Below are positions 1-11,109 of a stretch of DNA of 64,000 bases, one piece after another (position 1 is the stretch's first letter; the number at the start of each line of letters is the position of its first letter). Below the pieces are notes generated by a model. That model saw only the letters and a list, made by a program, of their open reading frames with translations. It was not told the origin of the DNA and made no database searches. The DNA comes from Polytrichum commune (Eukaryota > Streptophyta > Polytrichopsida > Polytrichales > Polytrichaceae), in the NCBI GenBank assembly GCA_950295325.1, contig OX485805.1, positions 19,579,501-19,643,500 of the forward strand. The letters are read 5' to 3'. The position numbers and the translations under genes are program-made.

Positions 1-1
1 A

Positions 2-2620
2 ATCCAACAGGAGCTCCAAGCAAACATTCGGCCACGCAAAGGCCTTCGGAAGTACGAAACATTGACACGTCCTACTCCGTCTGCAAATAAGTGTAAACGT
101 CAAAGGTTGCTCTGTGAGGAGTCTATTAGAGAAGTTGCTACGAAGGATTGTTGTGTACATCGTTGTTGCCAATTGTTCCCAAGAGATAAATTGAAGGCCA
201 TCCGTGAAGAAATGTGGCTTGGAGATTTCCGTCTAAGATCCACCAAAAAACTTGATGTCCATAGGGCGATACATGTGAACGGAGCGGGTCGCAAGGTCAT
301 CACCCTTGAGAGCATAGACGTGTGTTGTACGGCATGGTACACCATTCACGGTGTGTCGAAAGCGGAATTTTATAGACAAGCCGCGTATGCCAATAAAGGC
401 CGCCGTGCCCGTCACCATGGGAACACGGGCTTAAAGAAACCAAGAGAAGCAACGAGACAAGCAACAGCCACTCTGGCAACCATCATTGTCCCCCTTGCCG
501 ATGCAATGCCGCACAAAACACGGACACTCGCAACCGGTGAAAAGGTTGTGGAGAAGGTTCTTCCTACAGGCACGAAATGGAAAGACACATTGTTGGACGT
601 AAACGCAGTTGGCGAGAAGGCCGGGTTGGACCCTATTTCGTTGTCGAAACTAAGTGCTATAAAAAAATCGAACTTTAGCGAATACATCACAAACAGACAA
701 GGCGACAAATTTGCCCGTTGTTCCAAATGCGAGAAGTTGAAACGCCTTCGAGATGCACACACGATGGGGACAGAGTCCTATGCCGCACATCAAATGAACT
801 ATTTCAAGCATGTGAACATGCAAGAGGCACACCGTAATGATTACTACACAAATAGAGCTTTGTCCATCTCCAGGCCTTTGGAGGTCCTTATAATCATCCA
901 TGACAAAATGGACCATGCCAAAACAGCCTCACCATGTTTTGCAAATCGAATAAAAGCCACGGACGGCCTTTTTAAGCTTCCTGTTTCGGTTACAGGTGAT
1001 TTTGATAACAATTGCATTGCATTACCTAAACATAAATTTGTGCGTTTAGGTTTGTACTTGGGGCCATACATGTACACCATGTGAATTTTTTGGTGTTATA
1101 GTTGAATATTAAACCATTGGGTTGCCTTTGCAGGAATGATTGCACATGGGCATGGAGATGTCAAGTATGCTCATTATGCTCTTGATTTGTATCCGGGGGA
1201 TTCAAACCACACGATAGGGTCATTTGCAAAGCTTTTACGTGATTTGGAGAAACCGCCGTCCTATTCATCAAGATTGCTATTTGAAAACTCGGGATCAACA
1301 CCTCTATATGAAGCGGTCTTGGATGGAAGAGATGTATGCGTGCACTCATTGCCGGAGCCACCAAGTGAAGATGTGATTGCCAAGAATTTGCCCCCAACTC
1401 TGCGTGTCCAATTGGACAATTGTACGAAGGACAATAAAAGTAGATATGTTTTTGCATATTGGTCGTTGTTGGTTGCGAAAGGCATTTTCAAGGAGGTTTT
1501 TGTGTCCTTTCTATTGGTAGGCCACACGCACGATGATATTGATGCGTCCTTTGGGCGGTGGAGCATGAAGTTGCGCGAGGAGGATTTTCCAACAATCCCA
1601 TTGTTGATGAAGTCGTACATGGATTTGGAGAACATTCCCGTCATCCCACATATGATAGAGGAGGTTCCAGACTTCAAGGCATTTATAGAACCGTATATTC
1701 GAAGCGGAGCTCACCGATTGATCGGACATACGAAGGCACAACAATTTCGGTTCTACGTGCGTGACGATGGTGTCCCCGCCATGCAATACAAGTTGTTGTG
1801 CACATCACAAGACTGGAGCCCGCCGGAGGGTCTCCTTGTATGGCGTGTTGATGGGGAAGGAAGGACGATGTTGCCTGACGGAGAGCCTAAGCCTTGCAAA
1901 CCAATACCCATGAAGAATTTGGAGGACATTTGTAAAGGCATATCAGGCTTCATACAATATTGGGAGAGTTTGAGGGTAGCGGATGTTGGTGGATCGTGTT
2001 GGCTTCGTTACGGAAGTTGGATACAATATTGGACACGTGTTCGTGGCGCTTTGGCAAACCTTCATGAAGATACACCCCTTACTTTAAGGCATGGGTTTTG
2101 GCCACAAACACGTGTCAATGTACAAGCTTCGGAGGCTAGTCTTTTGGGAAATGGAGAGGTTCGAGAGGAGTTTGATGTGGACGACCATTACGTGGGGCCT
2201 GCTAGTAGTCGTCCACCACCATCTTTCCGCATTGCAGTGGATTGTCATGAAGGTTATATGCTCATTTTGCGTCCTGGAGATGAGACATATGCAAAGCCAG
2301 TGTGGGTGGCAAGAGCTTTGTCCAAACCAATTTTTGTAACTTCCAGCCCTCATTTTCGACAAATACAAGTAGAGTACTACCGACCGACATCACGGAATGA
2401 AGATGTTGTTCGGCATTATACAGGCTGGGATACAAACCCTAACTTTCGGTGGAAGGTGGATTCTGAGCATGGTCCATCTTGGATAGATACAGATTCCATA
2501 TTCATAGCATGGAAACCACGGAAAAATCATAGTGGATCGGTGTCCATCCCTCAAAAGTACATAACTTTTGCAAAAGACAACCTTGCTCGGATCGCAGAAG
2601 AAGCAACCCACGTTAAATGA
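2..2620 (+). CDS. DUF7869-type DDE transposase-like protein, copy 1 (5' partial)
   Basis: The reading frame is open from the window edge to 1049, then an 84-bp intron (1050-1133, GT...AG, phase 1) joins through a Gly codon to the exon ending at the TGA at 2618-2620. The N-terminal part is Cys/His rich (CCVHRCC; a CSKC knuckle near 720). The core shows HDKMDHAKT, then QLDNC, then VGHTHDDIDASFG. These acidic residues have the spacing and context of an RNase H-like DDE/DDD transposase, and I recall this arrangement in proteins annotated DUF7869. The C-terminal third is beta-rich with a PVWVARAL...VEYYRP pattern that could be a small chromo/SH3-like module. No internal stop is seen, so this copy may still be functional. 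Assignment as a transposase is inference from motifs plus the flanking inverted repeats. Confidence 0.75.
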
Positions 2621-3123
2621 GAAGTTGGTAGGATTGTGTTAGCATGATTATAGTGTAATATGTAATTCGACGAATATATATTACTCATATGTGTGCTCCT
2701 CAAACTTGGGGCAAAGTTTGGGTAGAACTTGCGAATGCTATATTGTTTGGGGTTGGATGAATATTCATTTACTATATTTCAATACAAATGTGAAGTTCAT
2801 TTTTTTATTAAGTTTGGGACTAAATTGTCCATTGAAGAAAAATGCATTTATTGCATGCACTTTGTATGTTGCAATGTCTATATTTTATTGACCATGCTAA
2901 TAATATAAACCATTTTATATGTTTATTGGATGAAACTAGTTTGGAGTGCTCTACCCAAAGTGTTTTTGTTGATGAAGTTGGTGTTGAGTGCTCTACCATA
3001 TGTGCTTATGTCCACACATAATAGATTTGGGATATTAGAACATATAATATATTTGAGATTGTTTGCAATATAGTTTCGGAACACGGAATGTTGTTTGATC
3101 CATATATTAATTTGAGACTAGAG

Positions 3124-3151
3124 AAAGTCTCAATTTAACGAATATAGTGTT
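3124..3151 (-). repeat. Terminal inverted repeat, right end of copy 1
   Basis: The 28 bp ending ATATAGTGTT are the exact reverse complement of the 28 bp at 44607-44634 and match 59951-59978. The sequences beyond it in copies 1, 2 and 3 all differ, which fixes the outer boundary after GTGTT. Confidence 0.85.
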
Positions 3152-4207
3152 TCATGTCTTAAAGACTTACTAAGTAGGATAACCAATTCCAAAGATCTTA
3201 AAGTAGATATAAAAGACAATCCGGGTAGTCATCTAAAATTTCAAAAACAAATATACAAGGCCTACATATACTGTGCACTTACTTTTAGGTCAGGTATGAA
3301 AAACATGCCCTCCGAGTAGAAGACCGTTTACTTATTCCCTCTACCTCACGGAGGCTACCACACTCTGCCACTCTAGAGAGTCAGCCAATTTGACACCACC
3401 ACAAAGTACTTCTAATCCTATAAACCTCTTGAATTCCCGAACTTTAAAATCAATTTCATTTCATTCCAAGGAAAGTGCACCCTTGAGGTCTACGGTTTTG
3501 GAGCTACGCTTGTCCACCAACACCTCCCTCCTTTAGGAATGTTCCTTATGTTAAAAGTGAAGAAGTTGGTAAGAATGTATAAAGGCACAATGCCATAATT
3601 TATTTTTAAGTTGACTTACTCCCCCGAAATTTGAGAAATAAGAGGCGAATGTCTTCTAGCCTTGTCCAGCAGCTGAACGACGAAATGACCGTGTGATCAT
3701 ACAAGCGACAACCCTACATCATCGCTGCCATTCATTGGATTAGTTGTAACGTTTAAAGCAGCTGCTATGCATAACGTTCATGGCGACACCTACTACAAAC
3801 AATGGAATTGTGTCATCTTCCTCAACAACCTAGTTCCAGTCAGAGCAAAATGCCATGTGGTCGAAAGTTGGAGGCGACCAAATCACATAAAGTTTCTCGA
3901 TCATGCTTTGGGACCATGAACAGGGAGAAGCGGCCGCTAGTTCACGACATCTGAAAACCTACGAATTATTTTTTCAGGAATCTACCGAATATTCTTCAAA
4001 GAAATAAAGAGACCCTGAAACATGCCAAACATGTAACCGGTTGGACTTGGAAACACCAGCATCGCAACTGGTTAGGCCCAAAATTCTCCCTTTGACGCTG
4101 ATTCAAATGAGGAATTTGGTTAAGCCTGAGTGCAAAGAATGGGCTCTAATCAATTGTTGAAGAGCATCTTATGTGCATCTGTCGTCATGGCCAGCCAACA
4201 CGTAAGC
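3152..4207. other. Gene-free intergenic DNA
   Basis: I see no convincing coding region. A segment at about 3951-4110 is a diverged relative of 5455-5640 (shared order of an ACATGTAACC..GTTG..ACTTG..AAACACCAG-like core), so this is probably old repeat debris. Confidence 0.5.
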
Positions 4208-4210
4208 TTA

Positions 4211-4744
4211 GGGCCGGTTTACACCATGGACCATGGAGGATGGCCATTTTCCATGGTCTAACTTCAATTGTCAGCTTACAAAGCTTTTGGGCTCCTTACA
4301 AGGTGCAAACCAAATGTGGATGAAGAGGAATGACCATGCACCAAAAAGTGAATGTGCTGATTTTTTGTTTGTATGCCCCAGAAAGGCCGTTTTGAATTAA
4401 AAGAACAAAGTTTGACCATTCTCTATTCTTCTTTTGTCTTCATCTTCTTTTGCTCCAAAAAAAAATCATTAAAAAATCATTAGAACAACATTTCTTTGTC
4501 ATGGGCCCTTGCCTTTTTGTACTAGAGCACCTCTTTTGCTTCGTCCACCGCAAAGACCGTTGGACCATGTCAGTGGATAATGTGGGCCTTAAAATATGTC
4601 TTTTGAGGGCCTCAAACTCCATGGTCACTTTGCCATTTTTTTTCCTTGGTGTAAACCGGAGTGGTCCCGGGACGAGTTCAATAGCCAATCTCATATTTTA
4701 CAGGGCCTTGGGACAACTTCATGGTCCATGGTGTAAACAACCCC
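4211..4744. mobile_element. Non-autonomous PIF/Harbinger-like element (MITE)
   Basis: The left end starts GGGCCGGTTTACACCATGG and the right end is the near reverse complement, ending TGTAAACAACCCC. The element is 534 bp and flanked by TTA on both sides (4208-4210, 4745-4747). A 3-bp TWA target duplication with GGG/CCC ends is the hallmark of PIF/Harbinger elements. No transposase is encoded. The inner edge is rich in CCATGG repeats. Confidence 0.8.
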
Positions 4745-4877
4745 TTAATTATGAGGGCACTCCTCATTCATTTGTTCAAATTTGGAGTTTCTTCTATATT
4801 TGGGAGGTTGGTACGGGTCAGTGACTCATGCCCCAATCACACCAACATTTTTGTCCAGTTCCACCCATCAAATTGTT

Positions 4878-5145
4878 GGGGATTCTGTTGGGAAATAGAT
4901 GTCGGTCCACCATTTTCACACTATTTTAGTCGGAGATGTTGATGGATGGTGCCAAGAGTGGCTGGTGTGATCAACCCCTCATGCTTCGATCACACGAAAG
5001 TTTCCGTCTGGATCCAGCCGTAAAAACTATGGGGATTATGTTGAGAAATAAATGTTGGCCCATCATTTTTCCACATTATTATAGATGGAGATGCTGATGG
5101 GTGGTGCCGTAAGTGGCTAGTGTGATCAACCCCTCAATGTGGATC
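4878..5145. repeat. Diverged tandem duplication, ~153-bp period
   Basis: The block beginning GGGGATTCTGTTGGGAAATA at 4878 recurs at 5031 with scattered changes. Both copies contain GGAGATG, TGATGG, GGTGCC and GTGTGATCAACCCCTCA in the same order. Confidence 0.7.
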
Positions 5146-5454
5146 ATCTTGTTTTTGTTTTCCCTTGTTTGCGTTTGACCATGTGACGCAATGAACAGGG
5201 AGAACCAACTGCTATGCAAACTGATTATCCCAATTAGTGCATGTTACTACTCGGGTTACACAATGTTATAACTATTTAGAAAGAATTCATTCTTTTACCA
5301 AGTAAAGTCATTTATGTTCTATATTGTCTGAACAACCTATTGAACTTTTGTTGGTCAAATTAAAACTTCTAAGTAAGACATTATTGCACTGCATAGCTCC
5401 AGATTGTAACACACGGTAATTGGGATAAGCAACGTAGTCACAGATGAACCGGTT

Positions 5455-5640
5455 GAGCTAAGAAATAACCAGTTGAAGTTCAAGAATTTAGGAAAAATAC
5501 CGATACTTTTAGAAGAATCTATGTAATATACCTCAAATCAATAAAGAAAAACTAGAAGATCTTAACATGTAACCAATTGAACTTGAAAACACTAGGATCT
5601 TGACCGATTATGCCCAAAATCCTCCCCAAACACTGATGTG
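5455..5640. repeat. Second copy of dispersed repeat (first at ~3951-4110)
   Basis: The same ordered words occur in both places (GAATCTA, AATAAAGA, ACATGTAACC, CTTG, AAAACAC, GCCCAAAAT), with many substitutions. The two copies flank the 4211-4744 insertion and the 153-bp duplication, suggesting an old segmental duplication or two ends of a decayed element. Confidence 0.45.
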
Positions 5641-6501
5641 ATGCAAGCGATTATGGGAGACACACATAGGTGAGTAAGAAAAACAAATTGACATTCTAGA
5701 CATCCTTAAAAACATACAACTTGTTATGCCAACATTCATAAAAATATTCAATCACAAATTTATTTATATTTTAATGCATAAGTGTTGACACATAGCCCAC
5801 CTATTGCGAGGTAAATAATAAACTCAATTTTTGTACCAAGGAGGCTCTTGAACAAGGTTGGATTAACAAGCTAAAACTTAAGTCAATATTACATTGATCA
5901 TGTTTTTTTGTTTTTTTTTCTTATTCTTTTTCTTCTATGCAGACATATTCACGCCAGTCATTCATGTAGTAGCTCAGCTTTTCAAAAACACATATTACTA
6001 TTGGATATGTTCGTGAAGTACCAACAAACTCTAGATGAGCTAAGGTAGAAGTGCATGACATGGACATTTGCACATCTAGGAGAACTCAAATTGCACTATG
6101 CATCAAGCAAATCCCAACACCACTATGCAGGTTTGCATAAAGTTTTATTTTTAATTTGTTTTTGTGAATCTTTCACATTCAAAGACTCTACCACTTTGAG
6201 ATAGATAACATAACTTGTCTGTGAGGCATTTTAAAATGCATAAAAGTGATCCCACCATGGTCATAGGATAAGAGCAATGGAGTATGTCTTTGGTTTTATT
6301 TACAACTAAAGAGTTCATGTTTCTTCAATGGCCTCATTCAAGCTTCATACTTGAAAATGAATCATGAAAGTGGAGAGGCTATACTTGCATACCTAGAATG
6401 ACATGGTCACATGTCATACTCGAAAAGGCGAAAGATCGCCAACTTTATATGTGCTTAAAGTCCAATCAATATCCCAATCTACAAATTTGGTTATGGCCTA
6501 A
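5641..6501. other. Gene-free AT-rich DNA
   Basis: No coding potential, recognisable terminal repeats or RNA gene seen. Confidence 0.5.
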
Positions 6502-6503
6502 TA

Positions 6504-7156
6504 CAACAATCTCCCGCTTAAGTACGCACTTTGAACCGGAGCCATTGGTGCGCACTTAGTTGGTAGAGGCGTACTTTACTCATATCGCTTTTTAGACCCT
6601 TTGATTTGATGAAACGCAATGGGAAACGGATGGAATTTGAGGCAACCCGCTTGACCGAAGCCCAACAATGTGAAATATTGTAAAGTTGAGCAAGCCGAAC
6701 ACACTGAGCAAGCATATGCTAGGGCGGGAGTATGAAGTCAGTGAAGGCACCATCCGGAAAGTTTGGGACAATCGGGAGAACATATTGCAACGAATTTGTT
6801 GAACATATTCCAACCTATTGAGACATTTGTTGAATTTGAAAGTGCTACCGACCTTAAAGGCTTTGAAGCTCTACACAACACTGTCCTTGACATCGATGAC
6901 CAATTGCTTTGCTCCAATGTTCAAACAGAAGTTGAACAAATGTATGATGAGTTGCGATGATCGTTTGAGACATTCCACTGAAGCATTAACATATTGACAT
7001 TTAATGTCAAGCATGGAAAACTCATGCATTTGCGACAAATGACTCTGCATAACATGTTCAAACAATAAAGTATGAACCCCAATTCTTGTCAAAAAAATTG
7101 CGCACTTGATCGGGATGCGTACTTAAACAACTGTGTACTTAAGTGGGAGATTACTG
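6504..7156. mobile_element. Decayed pogo/Tc1-mariner-like element with HTH remnant
   Basis: The left end reads CAACAATCTCCCGCTTAAGT and the right end, on the other strand, CAGTAATCTCCCACTTAAGT. The element is 653 bp and flanked by TA dinucleotides (6502-6503, 7157-7158). Plus-strand DNA near 6609-6800 translates in two frames into a relic resembling the N-terminal DNA-binding helix-turn-helix of pogo/Tigger transposases (LTEAQQCEIL, then YEVSEGTIRKVWDNRENIL). A frameshift separates the two pieces and no catalytic domain is present. TA duplication plus the HTH point to the pogo branch of Tc1/mariner. Confidence 0.65.
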
Positions 7157-7158
7157 TA

Positions 7159-9800
7159 ATGTGGGCCGCACTATATACAAGGAAACCTTGACATTGGGTA
7201 TAATGTTGCGGATGCAAACTGTATTCCAATCCACAATTGATAACATTGGAGGCCTATGTTAAAGGTCATAGTATCTCAATTGGATGGAAAATAGTGTGCA
7301 TGTGAGAGACTTCTAACAAAGATTGATTCATTCCATACCCATCCTAGTCATTCGGTTTTGAATCTACAATTAGAGCACTCAATTTACTTTTAGAAACATA
7401 TTCCAACCACATTGGAAATAATCATTTCCCCATATTTTCCTTGTTAAATGTTATTTTTCAAAAAACATAAACATTACGAATTTCAGGTTTGTGGAGAGGT
7501 TGGTACAAAACATATTGTCATGTATAAGGTTCCACATTATTTTAATGCATGATGGTGCACATTGTGGACCATATTATAATGCATCGAAGGATAGGTCACA
7601 CTATAAGTATGTGCATAGTATGTACCATATATAGTGTAGTTGGACACATAAGACGAGTGATCACATAAAACACATATATCTTGATTGAATATTCTCATAT
7701 ATGCTTAGTCAACTTAGTCCTTTACAGCATAATTGATGAACAACAAGCCATTTTAATAATAAATGAAGGGATAAGCACACCACTTGTTCCGTATAAATCC
7801 TCAAAAGCCAATGGTAGCAAGAGAAATTTCCTACTCTCATGCACATGCTTTGAGCTTACTAAAAACACGTGTCAAAGTTGGGTTTGCCAAGATGTAACAC
7901 CAATTTCCGACCCCTTGAATTGATACTTGAAGTTAATTGTTATGATGATCTCGGCAATGTTGCTCATGGTGGCTCCCCTTTTGGTCAAAAGTTATGGTTT
8001 GTATGCTTGAAAGTGGTACTTGCTTTTAAACGACACCTATCCTTAAAGTGTCAACAAATGTGTGTGATGGTGCATTGAGTAAGTTAAAGAATAAAGGCAC
8101 TAATCATATGTTGCATTAAATACAAAATAACAACCTTTGACCATTTATAGTGGTAGAGAAAAAAAAAAGTGAGAACGATTTAAAAAGAGCACCAACTTTG
8201 ACCAATCATAATTCTTAATCCAGGATCTACCCACTTAACGAGGTGGATAAGAGGTGTTCCACAAAGGCGAACAATACCCTCCTTGAATAGTTCAAGGCTT
8301 TCACACGTTATAAAGTTGATTTTGAGGTGGTATTCACCTAACAATCCGACATTGGTGGACCCCTAATGTGACACCAAAAGACCCAATGTTGCAATGCACT
8401 TTGACGATGTATAGGGGTCACGCCTTTTTATTTCAAAATGTTTTTTTGACCACCATGTTTTTAACTCATTGGCTAACCTGGGTTGAATTTCTTGAAATTC
8501 TCCAAAAATGAAAAGAGACCTAAAATCAAGAAAAACCTTGGGGGTGTTGCTTTAAGGACCACTTACCTTACTCTCTTTGCCTTTGCTTGTGCTTATTTAG
8601 AAGCTTCTACTTGGACACTTGTTGAACGCTTGGTTGGATGAGGCAAAGATGGATAAGGTTGCATGAGCAAATAAGGGGAGAGAGAGAGAGAAGCTCTATG
8701 TTTGCCCATGTGAGGAGGTCTGTGGTTGTAAGTTAAGATGTGTTTGTGGACCGTTGTGAGTGTTTATGAGTGTTGGGTACACACCCGACATGAAATCCAA
8801 TCATATGCTCCACAATTCATGAAACGGTACACAAACACAATAAGCTATATGGTGCTTAAACCATCACTTAAAGGATTTTTAAGAATTAATAATTATTATC
8901 TATTTGAAGAATTTACAAGGTAATTCAAATTGACTCCAAAATGTTTAGCACAACTTGCCTATTATAATTTTTGAAATCAATTTTGTTAATCACATGATTT
9001 CATAATAGAGAGAATTATGGTTGAATTCAATCAAAGGATGATTGGGTGTAGGAGAATTTAATGATCTCCTAAAACAATGATGTTGATGTGGGTTAGGCTT
9101 CAGGTTAATCAAACGGAGGAGGGGCCCAATGAAGGGAAGTCACATTGGACCCTAAGTAAAGAGCGACCTACATAGTTGCAGTGTGGAGCCATAGCGTAGG
9201 CTGACACAGTTAGCCACTGGTAGTGGCTAGTACCTTGGTGGGACCCCAACCCTGGAGAGGCAGCCAACATTGATCGTTGTGACCTCCACATAGTCTCAAA
9301 TAAGGTTAACGCTATTCATTATTCCATTACACTCCATTGCTTGGCATCCTCACGGTAGGGCTCATGGCCCACCCACTTCCCCAAGTCTATTGGATGATGC
9401 TTTGTGCCAATTTCTCAATGTCAACAAATGTTTTATTGAATCTTGGGTCCAACATATGAGAAGGAAGACGATACCCCTATGTTCTCTATCCACGAGGGAT
9501 CAAACCCTAGTTTGGTTGTTGGCCTCATATTGTTGATAAAATCATCAATGAGCCTAACTTGTCAAGATGAGGAGGTTCTTGCAACACATTGAATCCACAT
9601 AGAACTCTCATGATTACAACCTCCAAACCTAGCCTCTAGGGTGACAATTCCCATCTTATAATATGCAAGTTTTAATGATTTTTAATGCATTATAGTACAA
9701 TGTTGCAAGACACAATTCATTTTTCTATCTGATATTTTGAAAAAAATAACTTATTAGAATCTTAAAATCAGATTTCATGTATACAATATTGTTATATAAT
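7159..9800. other. Gene-free intergenic DNA
   Basis: Only short shadow reading frames. No terminal repeats, RNA gene or conserved domain recognised. Confidence 0.5.
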
Positions 9801-9819
9801 ATTGTTATTTAAGTGCGCG

Positions 9820-10012
9820 CTCTCTCTCTCTCATATGGAGTCTATTGAAAAGCACTTTTTTCACATGATCATAATATGTATTATCTCTCTCTCTCATGGA
9901 GTCTCTCGAGAACCACTCTTTTCACATGATCATAATATACATTATCTCTCTCTCTCTCATGGAGTCTATTGAAAACCACTTTTTTCACATGATCATAATA
10001 TAAGAGAATGAA
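9820..10012. repeat. Three tandem ~62-bp units with CT microsatellites
   Basis: Each unit has a (CT)n run, then ATGGAGTCT, then a CACT..TTTTCACATGATCATAATAT block. GGAGTCT starts at 9837, 9898 and 9961, giving periods of 61 and 63 bp. Confidence 0.85.
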
Positions 10013-10176
10013 AGTTCTTTGTATATCTTATATAGTTTTCTAACTCAAAGTAATGGTTTTTTTTAATATTGATATATTTGAATGTCTATATTATTTAATG
10101 TAGGACTTGTCACATTTGCATATATGTTTTGAAGGAAAGCAAAGGATAACCATTAGTGAGAAAATCTATTTTCTAA

Positions 10177-11109
10177 GATGCAACCCTGGGGGTTGCACCT
10201 TTCATAACACGTATAAGTATATGTGAGCGGATAAAAAGGGTATTAATTTGAATTTTTTCTGTACTACATATACATGAGCTACACAAATTATAACTTATAG
10301 TTATGTACATGAATGGAGGACCTTTAAACAACATTTGTACTTGTATGGTAGGGTCACTTATTGAAGCTCATTTATTCGGAAGTATGGAGGAGGATGAGGA
10401 GTGTGATTATGATCACACATTGATTGATGATTCTAATGCACAAGACATAATTAATGTAGTCACATGTTAAAAATGATTTACATGAAGATGTGGAGTTGCA
10501 TAGGGAGCTTTAAAATGCCTTGGATGTTCTAATTGTTGAACATGAAAATGTTGAAATGCTATCTCAATCTAATGTAAAGTTCATTGTGGCTTATGTAGAG
10601 GTAGGGGAGTCCCAAACTTTGAGAAGTACAATTGTTAGTCAATTGAATGGAAATCCAACTTTATGTAAAGATCGATTGACTTGAATTCAGGCTAGCAAGT
10701 TTTATATGAAGCATCATATGGAAACATTTGGAAACAATATTTTATATTTGGAAACAATATTTGCAATAGCTTTCATGACATATTGTAGACTTAGATGCTT
10801 ATGAATTACATTCGGGGGATGAAAAAATCTTCAACAACTTTTTTAATGAATACTAAGGTTTTACATATACATATGATAAGGGGTTCATTATTATTCAAAA
10901 GCATATTTGTGTTTCTTGTGTCAATGATTCTATATGAATTTAAGTTGTTTTAGGTATACATATTGTCACTTGTATTTTTATCATTGAAATTGTATTTCTT
11001 GATTTTACAAAAAAAAAAAAAAAACTTGTGTATGGAGGGTTTTAGAGTTTGTTGCGAACACATGTGATTCTTAGTTCTTAATGAAAGGTGCACCCCTTGG
11101 GGATGCAAC
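10177..11109. mobile_element. Inverted-repeat element with hairpin ends
   Basis: The left end begins GATGCAACCCTGGGGGTTGC and runs on to CACCTTTCAT. The right end is its approximate reverse complement (ATGAAAGGTGCACCCCTTGG onward). Each end can itself fold (TGCAACCC pairs with GGGTTGCA). Similarity may extend about 20 bp further outward, so the limits are approximate, and I found no clear target duplication. The interior contains a degenerate reading frame (about 10380-10760, several stops) that I do not recognise. Confidence 0.5.

Larger units (their letters stand above)
1..3151 (+). mobile_element. Right-hand part of transposon copy 1 (left edge cut by window)
   Basis: This segment repeats 56829-59978 in the same orientation with only scattered differences. 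It ends at 3151 with the same inverted-repeat end found at 59978. It carries the transposase-like gene and about 530 bp of 3' trailer. The matching left end would lie outside the window, so its length and cargo are unknown. Flanking DNA after 3151 differs from that after 59978, which places the element boundary there. High similarity between the two copies points to recent transposition or duplication. Confidence 0.85.

Noticed and set aside
4450-4824. 124-codon plus-strand frame
   Set aside because: It lies across the end of a Harbinger-like MITE and has no protein-like features.
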